Below are positions 19,694-31,412 of a stretch of DNA of 64,000 nt, piece after piece. The DNA lies in the NCBI RefSeq assembly GCF_000719345.1, contig NZ_JOFX01000024.1:124001-188000 (forward strand). Reading direction: 5' to 3'. The notes under the pieces were generated by a model. That model was not told where the DNA came from and made no database searches. It was given only the letters and a program-made list of their open reading frames with translations. The first letter of the stretch is position 1; the number at the start of each line of letters is the position of its first letter. The position numbers and the translations under genes were made by a program. This DNA is from Streptomyces sp. NRRL F-2664 (GTDB lineage Bacteria > Actinomycetota > Actinomycetes > Streptomycetales > Streptomycetaceae).

Positions 19694-20566
19694 TCAGCCG
19701 TACGGGTAGAAGCCCGCGCCGGTCTTGCGGCCCAGGCGGCCGGCGTCGACCATGCGCTGGAGCAGCGGGGGAGCGGCGTACAACGGCTCCTTGTACTCGG
19801 CGTACATCGAGTCGGCGATCGAGGCGATGGTGTCCAGGCCGATGAGGTCGGACAGCTTCAGCGGACCCATGGGGTGGGCGCAGCCCAGCTCCATGCCGTT
19901 GTCGATGTCCTCGCGGCTCGCGATGCCCGACTCGAACATCCGGATCGCGGACAGCAGGTAGGGGACGAGGAGGGCATTGACGACGAAGCCGGAACGGTCC
20001 TGGGCGCGGACCGCGTGCTTGCCGAGCACGTCCCGCACCAGGGCTTCCGCGCGCTTGATCGTCTCTTCGCCCGTGGTCAGCGCCGGGATCAGCTCGACGA
20101 GCTTCTGCACGGGGGCGGGGTTGAAGAAGTGGATGCCGATGACCTGGTCGGGCCGCGAGGTCGCGACCGCCAGCTTCACCAGCGGGATCGAGGAGGTGTT
20201 GGAGGCGAGGATCGCGTCCGGCCGGGTGATCACCTGGTCGAGGACCTGGAAGATCTCGGTCTTGACCTGCTCGTTCTCGACGACCGCCTCGATGACGAGG
20301 TCCCGGTCGGCGAACTCGCCGAGGTCGGTGGTGAAGGTGAGGCGGGCCAGGGTGGCGTCCCGCTCCTCTTCGGTGATCTTGCCGCGTTCGGCGGCCTTGG
20401 TCAGGGAGTTCTGAAGCCGGGTCCGGCCGATCTCCAGGGCTTCGCCGGTGGTCTCGGCAACCTTGACCTCAAGGCCGCTGCGGGCACACACCTCGGCGAT
20501 ACCCGCGCCCATCTGGCCACAGCCCACTACGCCGACCCGTGTGATGTCGGAAGGGAGGTCAGTCAC
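19694..20566 (-). CDS. 3-hydroxybutyryl-CoA dehydrogenase
   Basis: The enzyme interconverts 3-hydroxyacyl-CoA and 3-oxoacyl-CoA with NAD(P). The 290 aa hold the N-terminal Rossmann motif GCGQMGAGIAEVCARSG and acidic E after beta-2 (VAETTGEAL), the catalytic region FFNPAPVQKLVELIP with its His-Glu pair (GIHFFNP, ELIP) and the C-terminal domain ending in GRKTGAGFYPYG. GTG 20566 has GAAAGG seven nt upstream; an in-frame ATG at 20587 is the alternative. No thiolase or enoyl-CoA hydratase gene is adjacent, so the pathway (butyryl-CoA or phenylacetate type) is open. Confidence 0.93.
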   Translation of the reverse strand: MTDLPSDITRVGVVGCGQMGAGIAEVCARSGLEVKVAETTGEALEIGRTRLQNSLTKAAERGKITEEERDATLARLTFTTDLGEFADRDLVIEAVVENEQVKTEIFQVLDQVITRPDAILASNTSSIPLVKLAVATSRPDQVIGIHFFNPAPVQKLVELIPALTTGEETIKRAEALVRDVLGKHAVRAQDRSGFVVNALLVPYLLSAIRMFESGIASREDIDNGMELGCAHPMGPLKLSDLIGLDTIASIADSMYAEYKEPLYAAPPLLQRMVDAGRLGRKTGAGFYPYG

Positions 20567-20727
20567 TTCGTGCCTTTCGCAGCTCATCCGTCGGCGGGTC
20601 CCCCGTACGATTCCGGCGCCCGCCACGCCCCCCGACGTTACTCCCGACCTTGCACGGCGCGGCGGGCCGGGGCGGGCATGCTGAGCGGACACCCTCGCAT
20701 CGTCACTCAGCGAAACGGAGTCGTCAC

Positions 20728-21969
20728 ATGGCGCACATCGGTCGACGGGCACTTCTGGCGGGAGCGGCGGCGGTGATCGCCGCCACCACGGGGGGACCGG
20801 CGCTCGCCGGGCCGCGCATCTCCGGCCCGCTCCCCGGGCAGGGCGCCGGAACCCCCGAGTTCCGGGGCATGTGGATCGCGACCGTCTCGAACGTGGACTG
20901 GCCCTCGCGCAGCGGGCTGTCCGCCGCGACGCAGCGCCGGGAGCTGATCGACCTCCTCGACACCGCCGTGCGCCGCCGACTCAACGCCGTGATCCTCCAG
21001 GTCCGGCCGGCCGCCGACGCCCTGTGGCCGTCCCCTTTCGAGCCCTGGTCGCAGTGGCTGACGGGGGAGCAGGGGGTCGATCCGGGCTGGGACCCCCTGG
21101 GCACCGCCGTGGCGGAGGCGCACGCCCGGGGGCTGGAGCTGCACGCCTGGTTCAACCCGTACCGGGTGGCCCACCACACCGACCTCGACCGGCTGGTGCC
21201 CGAGCACCCGGCGCGGCAGGACGGCTGGACGGTCGCGTACGGCGGGAGGCTCTACTACAACCCCGGGGTGCCGCAAGTGCGCCGGTTCGTCCAGGAGGCC
21301 ATGCTCGACGCGGTCACCCGCTACCGGCTGGACGCGGTCCACTGGGACGACTACTTCTACCCGTACCCGGTGGAGGGCGAGTACTTCGACGACGACGCGG
21401 CCTACGAGGAGTACGGCGCCGGATTCGCCTCACGGGCGGCCTGGCGGCGCCACAACACCGACACGCTCGTCCGCGAGATGTCCGAGCGGCTGCGCGCCCT
21501 GCGGCCCGCGGTCAGGTTCGGCATCAGCCCCTTCGGCATCTGGCGCAACTCCGACCGGGACCCGGCCGGCTCGAAGACCCGGGGCCTGTCCGCTTACGAC
21601 GACCTGTACGCGGACACCCGCAAGTGGGTCGGGCAGGGCTGGATCGACTACGTGGTGCCGCAGGCCTACTGGCACATCGGCCACCCCACGGCCGACTACG
21701 CGGCGCTCGTCCCCTGGTGGGCGAAGACCGTCGCGGGCACCCGCGTGAGCCTGTACGTGGGGGAGGGGCTCTACCGCTGCGCGGCGGACAGCCCCACGGC
21801 GGCCTGGCGCGATCCGGCGGAGCTGTCGAAGCATGTGCGCTTCGCCCGCGGGTACCCCGAGGTCCGCGGGCACGTCTACTTCTCGGCGAAGCAGGTGTCC
21901 GCGGACCCCAATGGCGCGATGGCGCGTGTGGTGGCCGACCACTACGGCTCGGCCGTGCCCCCGCGGTGA
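20728..21969 (+). CDS. Tat-exported glycosyl hydrolase-like protein (GHL10/DUF187 family)
   Basis: This 413-aa protein has a Tat-type signal (GRRALLAGAAAVIAATT, cleavage after ALA near residue 30). The body is a TIM-barrel of the glycosyl-hydrolase-like 10 family: EFRGMWIATVSNVDWPS at the start, AVILQVRPAADALWPS, LELHAWFNPYRVA, then VHWDDYFYPYPV with adjacent acidic residues, FGISPFGIWRN and YVVPQAYWHIG. The YPY and WDD segments probably form the sugar site. The target polysaccharide is unknown; cell-wall glycan is plausible. ATG 20728 follows AACGGAG by 7 nt. The gene is divergent from the dehydrogenase gene. Confidence 0.88.
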   Translation: MAHIGRRALLAGAAAVIAATTGGPALAGPRISGPLPGQGAGTPEFRGMWIATVSNVDWPSRSGLSAATQRRELIDLLDTAVRRRLNAVILQVRPAADALWPSPFEPWSQWLTGEQGVDPGWDPLGTAVAEAHARGLELHAWFNPYRVAHHTDLDRLVPEHPARQDGWTVAYGGRLYYNPGVPQVRRFVQEAMLDAVTRYRLDAVHWDDYFYPYPVEGEYFDDDAAYEEYGAGFASRAAWRRHNTDTLVREMSERLRALRPAVRFGISPFGIWRNSDRDPAGSKTRGLSAYDDLYADTRKWVGQGWIDYVVPQAYWHIGHPTADYAALVPWWAKTVAGTRVSLYVGEGLYRCAADSPTAAWRDPAELSKHVRFARGYPEVRGHVYFSAKQVSADPNGAMARVVADHYGSAVPPR

Positions 21970-21971
21970 CG

Positions 21972-22169
21972 TCAGTGCCGGGGCTCCGCCGGGTGGCGGA
22001 CCACGCAGTCGGGTCCGGGAGCCATCAGCGCTTCGTGTCCGTCCTGGAAGCGGACCCGGTACGGGGGCGTCCCGTTCTCGCCGAGCACCTGGGTGATCTC
22101 GCCCACCTTGTCGGGTTGCCCGACGATCCTGCCGTGCTGCACCAGCTGGTCGCCCTCGGTAGCTCGCAT
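21972..22169 (-). CDS. DUF1918-domain small protein
   Basis: This 65-aa soluble protein matches DUF1918: MRATEGDQLVQHG, then VGEITQVLGENGTPPYRVRF and the ending HEALMAPGPDCVVRH. It is a small beta-barrel-like fold common in Streptomyces; its function is unknown. ATG 22169 is preceded by GAGGAGG. Its stop lies two bases from that of the convergent glycosidase-like gene. Confidence 0.85.
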   Translation of the reverse strand: MRATEGDQLVQHGRIVGQPDKVGEITQVLGENGTPPYRVRFQDGHEALMAPGPDCVVRHPAEPRH

Positions 22170-22202
22170 GTCTGACCTCCTCGGTGGCGCTCCGATCCGG
22201 TG

Positions 22203-23130
<928 letters not shown>

Positions 23131-23132
<2 letters not shown>

Positions 23133-24573
23133 GTATGAGCGTAGCAGTGTGGCGGAACTGGTCGAATCCCTGAGGGTCGAGGTCGACCGCTACTCGGTGG
23201 GTGGAAAGCTCCCGTCGAGCCGTGCTCTGGTCGAGCGCTACCGGGTCAGCCCCGTCACCGTCTCCCGGGCGCTTGCGCAGCTCGCGGCCGAGGGCCTGGT
23301 CGTCACCCGGCCCGGCGCCGGCGTCTTCCGCGCCGCACCGCGCACCGCGCTCCCCGCCGCCGGGGACACCTCCTGGCAGGAGGTCGCCCTCAGCGCCGAA
23401 GGCGCCGGAGACGTCGTCCCGCGCTCGGTGGACGCCTCCGGGGTGCTGGCTTCGCTGGCCGCTCCGCCGCCCGGCGTGATCGAACTCAACGGCGGCTACC
23501 TGCACCCGTCCCTCCAGCCCGAGCGGGCCATGGCGGCGGCGCTGGCCCGGGCCGGACGGCGGCCCGGCGCCTGGGGGCGCCCGCCCGTCGAGGGCCTGCC
23601 CGAGCTGCGCGACTGGTTCGCCCGCGAGATCGGCGGCGCCGTCGCAGCGGCCGACGTGCTGGTGACCGCGGGCGGGCAGAGCGCCCTGGCCACCGCCCTG
23701 CGGGCACTGGCCCCGCCGGGGGCACCGATCCTCGTGGAGTCCCCGACCTACCCCGGCCTGCTGGCCATCGCCCGGGCCTCCGGATGCCGTCCCGTGCCCG
23801 TCCCGGTCGACGCCGAGGGGGTCCGGCCGGAACTGCTCGCCGCGGCGTTCGAGGCGACCGGCGCCCGGGTGTTCGTGTGCCAGCCCCTCTTCCAGAACCC
23901 GACCGGCGCGGTCCTGGCCCCCGGCCGGCGGGCCGAGGTGCTGCGGATCGCCCGGGCGGCCGGAGCGTTCGTCGTCGAGGACGACTACGCCAGGGCGCTG
24001 GCGCACGAGGACAGCGGACCGCTGCCCGCCACGCTCGCGGCCGAGGACGCCGACGGTGTGGTCGTGCACGTCCGGTCGCTCACCAAGGCCACCTCGCCCA
24101 GTCTGCGGGTGGGCGCGCTGGCGGCCCGCGGCCCCGTACGCGACCGGCTGCGCGCGATCCAGGTCGTGGACAGCTTCTTCGTCCCCAGGCCGCTGCAGGA
24201 GGCGGCCCTGGAGCTGGTCGGCGCCCCCGCGTGGCCGCGCCACCTGCGGACCGTGGCCGCCGAGCTGCGCCACCGCCGTGACGTGCTCGCGGCCGCGCTG
24301 CGCCGGGAACTGCCTGCCTTCGCACTGCCGCACCTGCCGCGCGGCGGCTACCAGCTGTGGGTGCGGCCGGCCGGCGGGGACGAGAGCGCCTTCGTCGCCA
24401 CGGCCCTGCGCTCCGGCGTCGCGGTGGCACCGGGACGCCCCTACTTCTGTGCCGAACCGCCCGCCCCGTACGTCCGCCTGAGCTTCGCCGGCGTCTCCGG
24501 CCCCGCCGAACTGGTGGAGGCGGTGCAGCGGATCGGCGGCGTCCTGCCGGCCGTCGGGGCGCACCCGGCCTGA
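23131..24573 (+). CDS. MocR-family GntR regulator with aminotransferase domain
   Basis: This 480-aa protein joins a GntR winged helix (residues 1-70: GKLPSSRALVERYRVSPVTV) to a fold-type I aminotransferase domain. The PLP site is intact: Schiff-base lysine in VRSLTKATSPSLRVG, Asp/Tyr in VEDDYARAL, the asparagine in PLFQNPTGAV and the C-terminal arginine in YVRLSFAG. MocR proteins sense PLP or a PLP-amino acid adduct and activate nearby genes. The divergent EamA transporter is the likely target. The start is ATG 23131 with no Shine-Dalgarno, and a -10 lies 8 nt upstream. Confidence 0.92.
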
Positions 24574-24628
24574 CCGGCCGGGCTGCCCCTCGGAGGCGGG
24601 CGGGGGCGGGGCCGTCCGCTCCGGACGC

Positions 24629-24657
24629 TTGACCCGCCGCCGCGCGCGGCCCACCAT
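24629..24657 (+). promoter_or_regulatory. TTGACC-N17-CACCAT promoter
   Basis: A -35 TTGACC (24629-24634) and CACCAT (24652-24657) are 17 nt apart, and ATG 24664 begins 6 nt after the second. There is no ribosome-binding site, so the message is probably leaderless. The same layout recurs at 40049-40077. Confidence 0.5.
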
Positions 24658-24663
24658 CGCCGC

Positions 24664-25239
24664 ATGCCTGTTCGGGTTTCGCTGGTCGCCGCAGCCCGTA
24701 GTTCCCTGCTGCTCGCCGAGCGCTTCGACGACGGCCGCCCCCTCGACGGGGTCGGCCGGCGGGCCGTCGAGGCCGCTGCGCGCGGCCTCGTGCCCCTGGG
24801 CGCGGCCGAGCTGCGCTACTGCTCGCCGACTCCGCGCAGCCGGGCCACGGGCGAGGCCCTCGGGTACGCGCCCCTGGCCCAGCCGGCGCTGCGCGAGTGC
24901 GACATGGGCCGCTGGCGGGGGATGACCCTCGCCGAGGTGGCCGCCCAGGAGCCCGAGGCGGTGGACCAGTGGCTGAGCGACCCGCGGTCGGCCCCGCACG
25001 GAGGGGAGTCACTGCTCGCGTTCATCTCCCGGATCGGCGGCTGGCTCGACACCCGCCCCGCCGAGGACGGCGGTGCCATCGTGGCGGTGGCGGAGCCCTC
25101 CGTGGTCCGCGCCGCCCTGGTCTACGCCCTGCAGGCGCCGCCGCTGACCTACTGGAGCGTCGACGTACGGCCGCTGTCGACGCTGACCCTCACGGGCCGG
25201 TCCGGTCAGTGGCAGCTCTGCCTCCAGGCCCCGGCCTGA
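24664..25239 (+). CDS. Histidine-phosphatase-superfamily protein lacking catalytic histidines
   Basis: This 191-aa protein follows the phosphoglycerate-mutase-like fold: a first strand VRVSLVAAARS where LVRHGES is normal, CSPTPRSRATGEAL (the usual SSPLxRAxQTA), ECDMGRWRGMTLAEV, then HGGESLLAFISRIGGWL and VAVAEPSVVRAALVYAL where VSHGGVIR is normal. The first histidine (R-H-G) is replaced by A-A-R and the second by glutamate, so phosphatase activity is unlikely. It may bind a phospho-ligand or act as a regulator. It is 90 bp after the MocR gene but has its own promoter. Confidence 0.75.
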   Translation: MPVRVSLVAAARSSLLLAERFDDGRPLDGVGRRAVEAAARGLVPLGAAELRYCSPTPRSRATGEALGYAPLAQPALRECDMGRWRGMTLAEVAAQEPEAVDQWLSDPRSAPHGGESLLAFISRIGGWLDTRPAEDGGAIVAVAEPSVVRAALVYALQAPPLTYWSVDVRPLSTLTLTGRSGQWQLCLQAPA

Positions 25240-25453
25240 CCCCGGCGCGCTCCCCCGGCCGCGTGCGGCCGTCTCGTCGACGGGACCGCCGCCACGGCAC
25301 CGCACGGTCCGGCGGGGGCATCTCATGGACCCCACTCCCCAGCCGTACCCGCGCAAGGCGCGCCGGGGGCGGACCTTTCCTGCTAGACATCCTTGCGAGG
25401 CGAGCGGCGCTGCGCCGCCGCCGCGCCCCGGCGCGGCCCGCCCGCGCCACCCG

Positions 25454-26540
<1,087 letters not shown>

Positions 26541-26574
26541 GCGTCGCACGCGCAGCAGCGAACAAGGAGACACA

Positions 26575-27744
26575 GTGAGCGTTACGGCCGCACAGGGATT
26601 CACGGCGGCGGGCATCGCCGCAGGGATCAAGGCCAACGGCAACCCCGACCTGGCCCTCGTGGTCAACAACGGGCCGCGCCTCGCCGCCGCGGGCGTCTTC
26701 ACCTCCAACCGCGTCAAGGCCGCACCCGTCCACTGGTCCGAGCAGGTCCTGCGCGGCGGCACCGTCAGCGCCGTGGTCCTCAACTCGGGCGGCGCCAACG
26801 CCTGCACCGGCCCGAAGGGCTTCCAGGACACCCACGCCACCGCCGAGAAGGTCGCCGCCACCCTCGGCGCGCTCGGTCTCGGCGAGCACAGCGCCGGCGA
26901 GGTCGCCGTCGCCTCCACCGGCCTGATCGGCGTCCTGCTCCCCATGGACAAGCTGCTCCCCGGCATCGAGACCGCCGCCGCGGCCCTGTCCGAGGACGGC
27001 GGCGAGGCCGCCGCCATCGCCATCAAGACCACCGACACCGTTCACAAGACGGCCACCGTGTCCCGGGCCGGCTGGACCGTCGGCGGCATGGCCAAGGGCG
27101 CGGGCATGCTCGCCCCGGGCCTCGCCACCATGCTCGTCGTCCTCACCACCGACGCCGACGTGGACAGCGCCGCCCTCGACGATGCGCTGCGCTCCGCCAC
27201 GCGCACCACCTTCGACCGGGTCGACTCCGACGGCTGCATGTCCACCAACGACACGGTGCTGCTGCTCGCCTCCGGCGCGTCGGGCCTGACCCCGTCCCGC
27301 CAGGACTTCGCCGACGCCGTGCGGACGGTCTGCGCCGACCTGGCCCGCCAGCTGATCGGCGACGCCGAGGGCGCCAGCAAGGACATCCGCATCGAGGTCG
27401 TCGGCGCGGCCACCGAGGACGACGCGGTCGAGGTCGGCCGCTCCATCGCCCGCAACAACCTCCTCAAGTGCGCCATCCACGGCGAGGACCCCAACTGGGG
27501 CCGCGTGCTGTCCGCGATCGGCACCACCGGGGCCGCCTTCGACCCCGACCGGCTGAACGTCGCCATCAACGGGGTGTGGGTCTGCAAGAACGGCTCCGTC
27601 GGAGAGGACCGCGACCTGGTCTCCATGAAGGACCGCGAGGTCCGCATCACCGCCGACCTGTCCACCGGCGACGAGTCCGCCGTCATCTGGGCCAATGACC
27701 TGACCGCAGAGTACGTCCACGAGAACAGCGCCTACTCCTCATGA
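26575..27744 (+). CDS. argJ: Bifunctional ornithine acetyltransferase / N-acetylglutamate synthase
   Basis: ArgJ moves the acetyl group from acetylornithine to glutamate and so recycles it. The 389 aa self-cleave at the threonine in GLATMLVVL, preceded by the conserved MAKGAGML, to give alpha and beta chains. Other landmarks are [25 protein letters not shown] and [13 protein letters not shown] 26575 has AAGGAGA upstream; the 34-bp gap after argC is the only sizeable gap inside the operon. The stop overlaps the argB start (ATGA). Confidence 0.97.
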   Translation: MSVTAAQGFTAAGIAAGIKANGNPDLALVVNNGPRLAAAGVFTSNRVKAAPVHWSEQVLRGGTVSAVVLNSGGANACTGPKGFQDTHATAEKVAATLGALGLGEHSAGEVAVASTGLIGVLLPMDKLLPGIETAAAALSEDGGEAAAIAIKTTDTVHKTATVSRAGWTVGGMAKGAGMLAPGLATMLVVLTTDADVDSAALDDALRSATRTTFDRVDSDGCMSTNDTVLLLASGASGLTPSRQDFADAVRTVCADLARQLIGDAEGASKDIRIEVVGAATEDDAVEVGRSIARNNLLKCAIHGEDPNWGRVLSAIGTTGAAFDPDRLNVAINGVWVCKNGSVGEDRDLVSMKDREVRITADLSTGDESAVIWANDLTAEYVHENSAYSS

Positions 27745-28673
27745 GCGACGACAACGCCGGCCGGCCCGGCACCGCCCGCAAGCACACCGCCCTGCCCAAG
27801 GCGCAGATCCTCATCGAGGCCCTGCCCTGGCTCCGGCGCCACAACGGCAAGGTGGTCGTCATCAAGTTCGGCGGCAACGCCATGATCGACGAGGACCTCA
27901 AGGCCGCCTTCGCCCAGGACGTCGTCTTCCTGCACCAGGCCGGCCTCAAGCCGGTCGTCGTGCACGGCGGCGGCCCGCAGATCAACGCCCAGCTCGTGAA
28001 GCAGGGCCTGGTCAGCGAATTCAAGGCCGGCCTGCGCGTGACGACCCCCGAAGCCATGGACGTCGTACGGATGGTCCTGGCGGGCCAGGTGCAGCGCGAG
28101 CTGGTCGGGCTCCTCAACCAGCACGGGCCGCTCGCCGTCGGCATGACCGGCGAGGACGCCCGCACCATCACCGCGACCAAGCACAGCCCGGAGATCGACG
28201 GCGAGGTCGTCGACATCGGCCGGGTCGGGGAGATCACCGACGTCGACACCGGTGCCATCGAGGCGCTGCTGGCCGACGGTCGGATCCCCGTCATCTCCTC
28301 CATCGCCCGCAGCGCCGACGACCACCACGTCTACAACGTCAACGCCGACACGGCGGCCGCGGCCCTCGCGGCCTCCCTCGGCGCCGAGACGCTGATGGTC
28401 CTCACCGACGTCGAGGGCCTCTACGCCGACTGGCCGCACAGCGACGAGGTCATCAGCCGGCTCACCGTCGGCGAGCTGGAGAAGCTGCTGCCCGAGCTGT
28501 CCAGCGGCATGGTGCCCAAGATGGAGGGCTGCCTGCACGCCGTACGGAGCGGCGTCGGCACCGCCCGCGTCCTCGACGGGCGGGTCCCGCACTCGATCCT
28601 GCTGGAGATCTTCACCGACTCCGGCATCGGCACGATGGTCGTGCCCGACCGACAGCCAGGGGGAGCAGCATGA
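27741..28673 (+). CDS. argB: Acetylglutamate kinase
   Basis: ArgB phosphorylates N-acetylglutamate and is usually the arginine-inhibited step. The 310-aa amino-acid-kinase fold shows the ATP-loop lysine in [10 protein letters not shown], the substrate loop [11 protein letters not shown], the [16 protein letters not shown] stretch and [15 protein letters not shown]. The N-terminal helix upstream of the core (residues 1-25) is typical of the arginine-sensitive hexameric form. It overlaps both argJ and argD by ATGA, so translation is coupled. Confidence 0.97.
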   Translation: MSDDNAGRPGTARKHTALPKAQILIEALPWLRRHNGKVVVIKFGGNAMIDEDLKAAFAQDVVFLHQAGLKPVVVHGGGPQINAQLVKQGLVSEFKAGLRVTTPEAMDVVRMVLAGQVQRELVGLLNQHGPLAVGMTGEDARTITATKHSPEIDGEVVDIGRVGEITDVDTGAIEALLADGRIPVISSIARSADDHHVYNVNADTAAAALAASLGAETLMVLTDVEGLYADWPHSDEVISRLTVGELEKLLPELSSGMVPKMEGCLHAVRSGVGTARVLDGRVPHSILLEIFTDSGIGTMVVPDRQPGGAA

Positions 28674-29875
28674 CGCAGGGCACCGGCAACCAGGAGTACG
28701 GCGCACGCTGGCGGGAGGCACTGACCGACAACTACGGCACGCCCGCCCTCGCCCTCGTGCGCGGGCAGGGCGCCCAGGTCTGGGACGCCGACGGCAAGCA
28801 GTACACCGACTTCGTCGGCGGCATCGCCGTCAACGCCCTCGGCCACGCCCACCCCGCGATCGTGACGGCCGTGACCGAGCAGATCTCCACGCTCGGCCAC
28901 GTCTCCAACCTCTTCGCCTCGGAGCCCGTCATCGCGCTCGGCGAGCGGCTGCTCCAGCTGTTCGGCCGCCCCGGCAGGGTCTTCTTCTGCAACTCGGGGG
29001 CCGAGAGCATCGAAGCCGCCTTCAAGATCGGCCGGCTGACGGGGCGGACCCGCATGGTCGCCACCGACGGCGGCTTCCACGGCCGGACCATGGGCGCCCT
29101 CGCACTCACCGGACAGCCGAAGAAGCAGGAGCCCTTCCTGCCCCTCCCGGGCGACGTCACCCACGTCCCGTACGGCGACGTCGACGCCCTGCGGGCCGCT
29201 GTCACCGAGGAGACCGCGCTCGTCGTCATCGAGCCGATCCAGGGCGAGAACGGCGTCGTCGTGCCGCCCGCCGGGTACCTGACGGCCGCCCGCGAGATCA
29301 CCCGGGCCACCGGCACCCTGCTGGTCCTCGACGAGGTGCAGACCGGCATCGGCCGCTGCGGCCAGTGGTTCGAACACCAGGCCCACGAAGGCGTGGAACC
29401 CGACATCGTCACCCTGGCCAAGGGACTGGGCGGCGGCCTGCCGATCGGCGCAGTGGTCGCCTTCGGGCCCGCCGCCGACCTGCTGCGGCCCGGCCAGCAC
29501 GGCACCACCTTCGGCGGGAACCCGGTCGCCTGCGCCGCCGGCCTCGCCGTGATCGACACCATTGCCGCGGACGACCTCCTCGACCGGGTCAAGGCGCGGG
29601 GGGAGCGGCTGCGCTCGGGGATCGAGTCCACCGGCCACCCACTGGTGTCCCACGTCAGGGGGGCCGGACTGCTCCTGGGTATCGTGCTCACCGAGCCGCT
29701 CGCGCCGAAGGTGCAGCGCGCGGCCCAGGACGCCGGCTTCCTGGTCAACGCGCCCGCCCCCGACGTCGTACGGCTCATGCCCCCGTACGTCCTCACCGAG
29801 GCCGAGGCGGACGCGTTCGTCCGGGCCCTGCCCGGCATCCTTGACGCAGCAGGCGGGGACGGATCCGGAGAATGA
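28670..29875 (+). CDS. argD: Acetylornithine aminotransferase
   Basis: ArgD is a PLP enzyme that makes N-acetylornithine from the semialdehyde using glutamate. The 401 aa hold [45 protein letters not shown] and the PLP-lysine segment [15 protein letters not shown] followed by [15 protein letters not shown], the class III signature. The start overlaps argB (ATGA). Confidence 0.97.
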   Translation: MTQGTGNQEYGARWREALTDNYGTPALALVRGQGAQVWDADGKQYTDFVGGIAVNALGHAHPAIVTAVTEQISTLGHVSNLFASEPVIALGERLLQLFGRPGRVFFCNSGAESIEAAFKIGRLTGRTRMVATDGGFHGRTMGALALTGQPKKQEPFLPLPGDVTHVPYGDVDALRAAVTEETALVVIEPIQGENGVVVPPAGYLTAAREITRATGTLLVLDEVQTGIGRCGQWFEHQAHEGVEPDIVTLAKGLGGGLPIGAVVAFGPAADLLRPGQHGTTFGGNPVACAAGLAVIDTIAADDLLDRVKARGERLRSGIESTGHPLVSHVRGAGLLLGIVLTEPLAPKVQRAAQDAGFLVNAPAPDVVRLMPPYVLTEAEADAFVRALPGILDAAGGDGSGE

Positions 29876-29882
29876 GACGACG

Positions 29883-30419
29883 ATGAGCCAGGCGCAGGAC
29901 AACGAGCACGGCGGGCAGGCCGTCCCGCAGACCCGCACCGCGCGGCACCGCCGGATCGTGGACATCCTCAACCGGCAGCCGGTCCGCTCCCAGAGCCAGC
30001 TGGCGAAGCTGCTCGCCGACGACGGGCTGAGCGTCACGCAGGCGACGCTCTCCCGCGACCTCGACGAGCTGGGCGCGGTGAAGATCCGCAACACGGGGGG
30101 CGAGCTGATCTACGCGGTGCCCAGCGAGGGCGGCTTCCGCACCCCGCAGGCCCCGCTGGGGGAGTCCGCCAAGGAGGAGCGCATGCGGCGCCTCTCCGGG
30201 GAGCTGCTGATCTCGGCGGAAGCCTCCGCCAACCTCGTGGTCCTGCGCACCCCGCCGGGCGCCGCGCAGTTCCTCGCGTCGGCCATCGACCAGGCCGAAC
30301 TCCGCGAGATCCTCGGCACGATCGCCGGGGACGACACCCTGATGCTGATCAGCCGGGACCCGGCGGGCGGGCAGGCGCTCGCCGACCACCTCCTGCGGCT
30401 GGCTCAGAAGGAGGGCTGA
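29883..30419 (+). CDS. argR: Arginine repressor
   Basis: ArgR is a hexameric repressor and arginine sensor. The 178 aa contain an N-terminal winged helix ([39 protein letters not shown]) and a C-terminal trimerisation and arginine-binding domain, with [20 protein letters not shown] and [11 protein letters not shown] holding the Asp pair that binds arginine. ATG 29883 lies 7 nt after the argD stop. It should act on the sites before argC and argH. Confidence 0.97.
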   Translation: MSQAQDNEHGGQAVPQTRTARHRRIVDILNRQPVRSQSQLAKLLADDGLSVTQATLSRDLDELGAVKIRNTGGELIYAVPSEGGFRTPQAPLGESAKEERMRRLSGELLISAEASANLVVLRTPPGAAQFLASAIDQAELREILGTIAGDDTLMLISRDPAGGQALADHLLRLAQKEG

Positions 30420-30485
30420 GGGGGCCGACCCGGGGCGCCGAAAATCCCGCTGCCACAGCGGCGTTGGCCGACATAGCCTCGGGGC

Positions 30486-31412
30486 GTGCGCCAACTCGCC
30501 CTCGCCGTCCTGGTGTCCGCCGTGACGGCCGCCGTCTACGGACCCGTCGCCCTGCTGTGGTGGCGTCGCGCGCGGGTCCGCAGGCGGACGCTCCGGCTCG
30601 TCGCCGCCGTCGAGCCGGAGCCGTACCACGCGGCCCTGCGGCGCAACGAGGCGACCGAGGCTGCCGCCGCCGAACTGGTCCTGGCCGGGTACCTGCGGAT
30701 CGACGACGAAGGTGCCGCGTTCCTGACCGGGCAGGGCCGCGACCCCGCCCGGGCCCCCGCCCACCCCGTGCCCGCCGCCCTGCTGGACGCCGTACGCCGG
30801 CACGATCCCGAGCCCGTCTCGATCGGCTGGATCGACCGGGGCGACGAGGACTACCTGCGGCGCCGCAGCGCGTACTTGAGCGAAGGCGACGCCCGGCTGC
30901 CCGACCTCCCGCGCATGCCCGACGGCGAGGGCAACCAGTTCCTGGCCTGCTGCAGCTGCGTGGGCATCGTCCTGGTGATGTTCTTCTGGGTCCTCGCGAG
31001 CGCGCTTCTGGTGACCGGCCGCCCGCAGGGGCCGGGGGAATGGGCCTGCGCCGTGGTGGCCGGCCTCGGCCTGATGGCGCTGCTGCCGGTCGAGAAGGCG
31101 GTCGGGGCCGTCCGGGCGCGCACGGAGTGCGGCGACCCGCTGGGCGACCTGGTGCGCTCCCGGCCGCACCCGGCCTTCGCGGCGCTGGACGAGGAGCAGC
31201 GCGTGCGGGTGCTGCGCAGCATCAACGACCGCCACACATGGCGCGGCGCCGACGCGGTCGCCGCCGGCGAGGCCGACGACGGGGCCGACGACGAAGACGA
31301 GTGGCTGGACGACAAGGTCTGGTGGGAGGACGCCTACGAGTACCGCGCCCGCGACGAGGACGACCGTGAGGACGGCCCGGGCGGGGTCGCCGGACGCCCT
31401 AGTAGCGGGTGA
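30486..31412 (+). CDS. Hypothetical membrane protein, possibly TIGR04222-like
   Basis: I do not recognise this 308-aa protein with certainty. Residues 5-27 (ALAVLVSAVTAAVYGPVALL) form a helix, and two more lie near residues 155-205 (VGIVLVMFFWVLASALLVTG and the following WACAVVAGLGLMALL). Between them NEATEAAAAELVLAGYLRID resembles the region of TIGR04222 membrane proteins. A CC pair sits at the start of the second helix. The last 60 residues are very acidic (ADDGADDEDEWLDD). TAGCCT at 30474-30479 lies 6 nt before GTG 30486, so the mRNA is probably leaderless. It overlaps the convergent transpeptidase gene by 14 bp. Confidence 0.75.
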   Translation: MRQLALAVLVSAVTAAVYGPVALLWWRRARVRRRTLRLVAAVEPEPYHAALRRNEATEAAAAELVLAGYLRIDDEGAAFLTGQGRDPARAPAHPVPAALLDAVRRHDPEPVSIGWIDRGDEDYLRRRSAYLSEGDARLPDLPRMPDGEGNQFLACCSCVGIVLVMFFWVLASALLVTGRPQGPGEWACAVVAGLGLMALLPVEKAVGAVRARTECGDPLGDLVRSRPHPAFAALDEEQRVRVLRSINDRHTWRGADAVAAGEADDGADDEDEWLDDKVWWEDAYEYRARDEDDREDGPGGVAGRPSSG

